Shown: in pieces, positions 63,696 to 64,000 of the stretch | Numbering within the stretch: position 1 is the first letter of the stretch | How the letters are laid out: every line of letters starts with the position of its first letter | Assembly: GCF_000222485.1 (NCBI RefSeq) | Contig: NC_015914.1 | Span: forward strand, 372,001 to 436,000 | Length of the DNA: 64,000 nt | Direction: 5' to 3' | Source: Cyclobacterium marinum DSM 745 | Lineage (GTDB): Bacteria; Bacteroidota; Bacteroidia; Cytophagales; Cyclobacteriaceae | Made by a program: the position numbers and the translations under genes | Notes under the pieces: model-generated | What the model was told of the DNA's origin: nothing | Seen by the model: only the letters and a program-made list of their open reading frames with translations | Database searches by the model: none

Positions 63696-64000
63696 CTATT
63701 GTGCCCATCCAAGAGCTTTTTCGGCATTATTTATTTTTTCCATGGCCTTATTCAATTCATTTTTTGAAGGTTCTTGAAGTGTCTGAGTCCGCTTTACACT
63801 TTCCTGAGATTTTTGATGGTCCTTAAACTTTTTGTAGATTTCATCTATTTCATCTAACTGTTTAGATATTTCATCTGGAGTGAAACCAGTTGCTTTTTCA
63901 TACAAATTATTCTGATAAAGCTGAATAAAAGTATTGTAATCAAGTGTTTCTGCATTTATTGTTGATTTACACATCACAAAGGCACTGATTTGTTCAGCTG
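63696..64000 (-). CDS. Hypothetical protein, 5' end beyond window
   Basis: An unrecognised, highly charged, probably coiled-coil sequence. It is open from 63696 (stop) to the window edge: the frame continues through AEQISAFVMCKSTINAE past the GTG/ATG at 63977/63974, so the start could lie outside. Visible parts include FTPDEISKQLDEIDEIYKKFKDHQ and KAMEKINNAEKALGWAQ at the end. No domain recognised. Confidence 0.55.
   Translation of the reverse strand, partial: AEQISAFVMCKSTINAETLDYNTFIQLYQNNLYEKATGFTPDEISKQLDEIDEIYKKFKDHQKSQESVKRTQTLQEPSKNELNKAMEKINNAEKALGWAQ

Noticed and set aside
1..64000. CRISPR arrays, IS elements, phage or integrase genes
   Set aside because: I found no repeat arrays, transposase or integrase motifs, or terminal repeats in the window.

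Overview
The window comes from a marine-type member of the Bacteroidota, most likely a Cytophagales bacterium near Cyclobacterium, Algoriphagus or Echinicola. The evidence is the AT-rich sequence, a type IX secretion C-terminal sorting domain on one exported enzyme, an exact Bacteroidota promoter (TTTG-N19-TAnnTTTG) before the tRNA gene, the lack of clear Shine-Dalgarno sequences, and families typical of that phylum (NagB fused to a PIG-L-like domain, head-GIN, VF530, YfiT/DinB, fused aspartokinase-homoserine dehydrogenase). The genus is inference. I see no phage, IS element, CRISPR array, integrase, rRNA or SusC/SusD pair.

Layout. 1-3.05 kb: 5' part of a RecB/AddA-like helicase, a YdcF-family membrane protein and a CBS-pair protein. 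3.3-10.0 kb: an amino-sugar salvage module. An exported glycosylasparaginase and CutC read leftward; a ROK repressor, a two-domain glucosamine-6-phosphate deaminase and a ROK sugar kinase read rightward. 10.1-10.3 kb: a structured non-coding element ending in a terminator-like hairpin. 10.4-17.7 kb: a vanadium-haloperoxidase/PAP2 enzyme, a DUF1349 protein, an unknown protein, a sulfotransferase-like/class IV aminotransferase pair, a Kelch protein and a carboxypeptidase-regulatory-like protein. 17.7-22.6 kb: thrA-thrB-thrC, preceded by a previously unlisted 38-residue leader ORF with a run of five Thr codons and then Gly-Ile-Thr.

23-29.3 kb: head-GIN protein and SDR, MscS channel, an alkyltransferase-like (ATL) protein, a lone sugar transferase, a Na+/solute symporter, clpS, recR and tRNA-Ala(GGC). 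29.5-43.1 kb: a 1191-residue secreted clan-A-like glycosidase with two tandem carbohydrate-binding-like modules, a GNAT-like protein, rimO, a haemolysin-III protein, a roughly 1 kb gene-free stretch with a possible gene relic, a DUF302 protein, a ferredoxin-reductase-like flavoprotein, an unknown secreted protein, an exported esterase and a DegT aminotransferase. 43.3-48.7 kb: pgi, a TPR sensor histidine kinase and a small orphan membrane sensor-like protein.

48.7-60.9 kb is the main accessory catabolic region. It holds a symporter, a DapA-family aldolase, two Asp-box sialidase-fold proteins, an L-fucose-isomerase-family enzyme, an FG-GAP protein, two exported Gfo/Idh oxidoreductases and a cellulase-like secreted protein. 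Together these look like a pathway that trims a glycan outside the cell or in the periplasm, imports the sugar, isomerises it and cleaves a keto-acid. The substrate is not known. 61-64 kb: VF530, a YfiT/DinB protein, a DUF4412-like protein, a GNAT acetyltransferase and an unknown ORF cut by the window end.

The most notable new observations are the threonine attenuator ahead of thrA, two unannotated structured RNA candidates (about 10.15 and 35.9 kb), the link between CutC and the N-glycan/GlcNAc genes, and the uncharacterised 12 kb catabolic locus.
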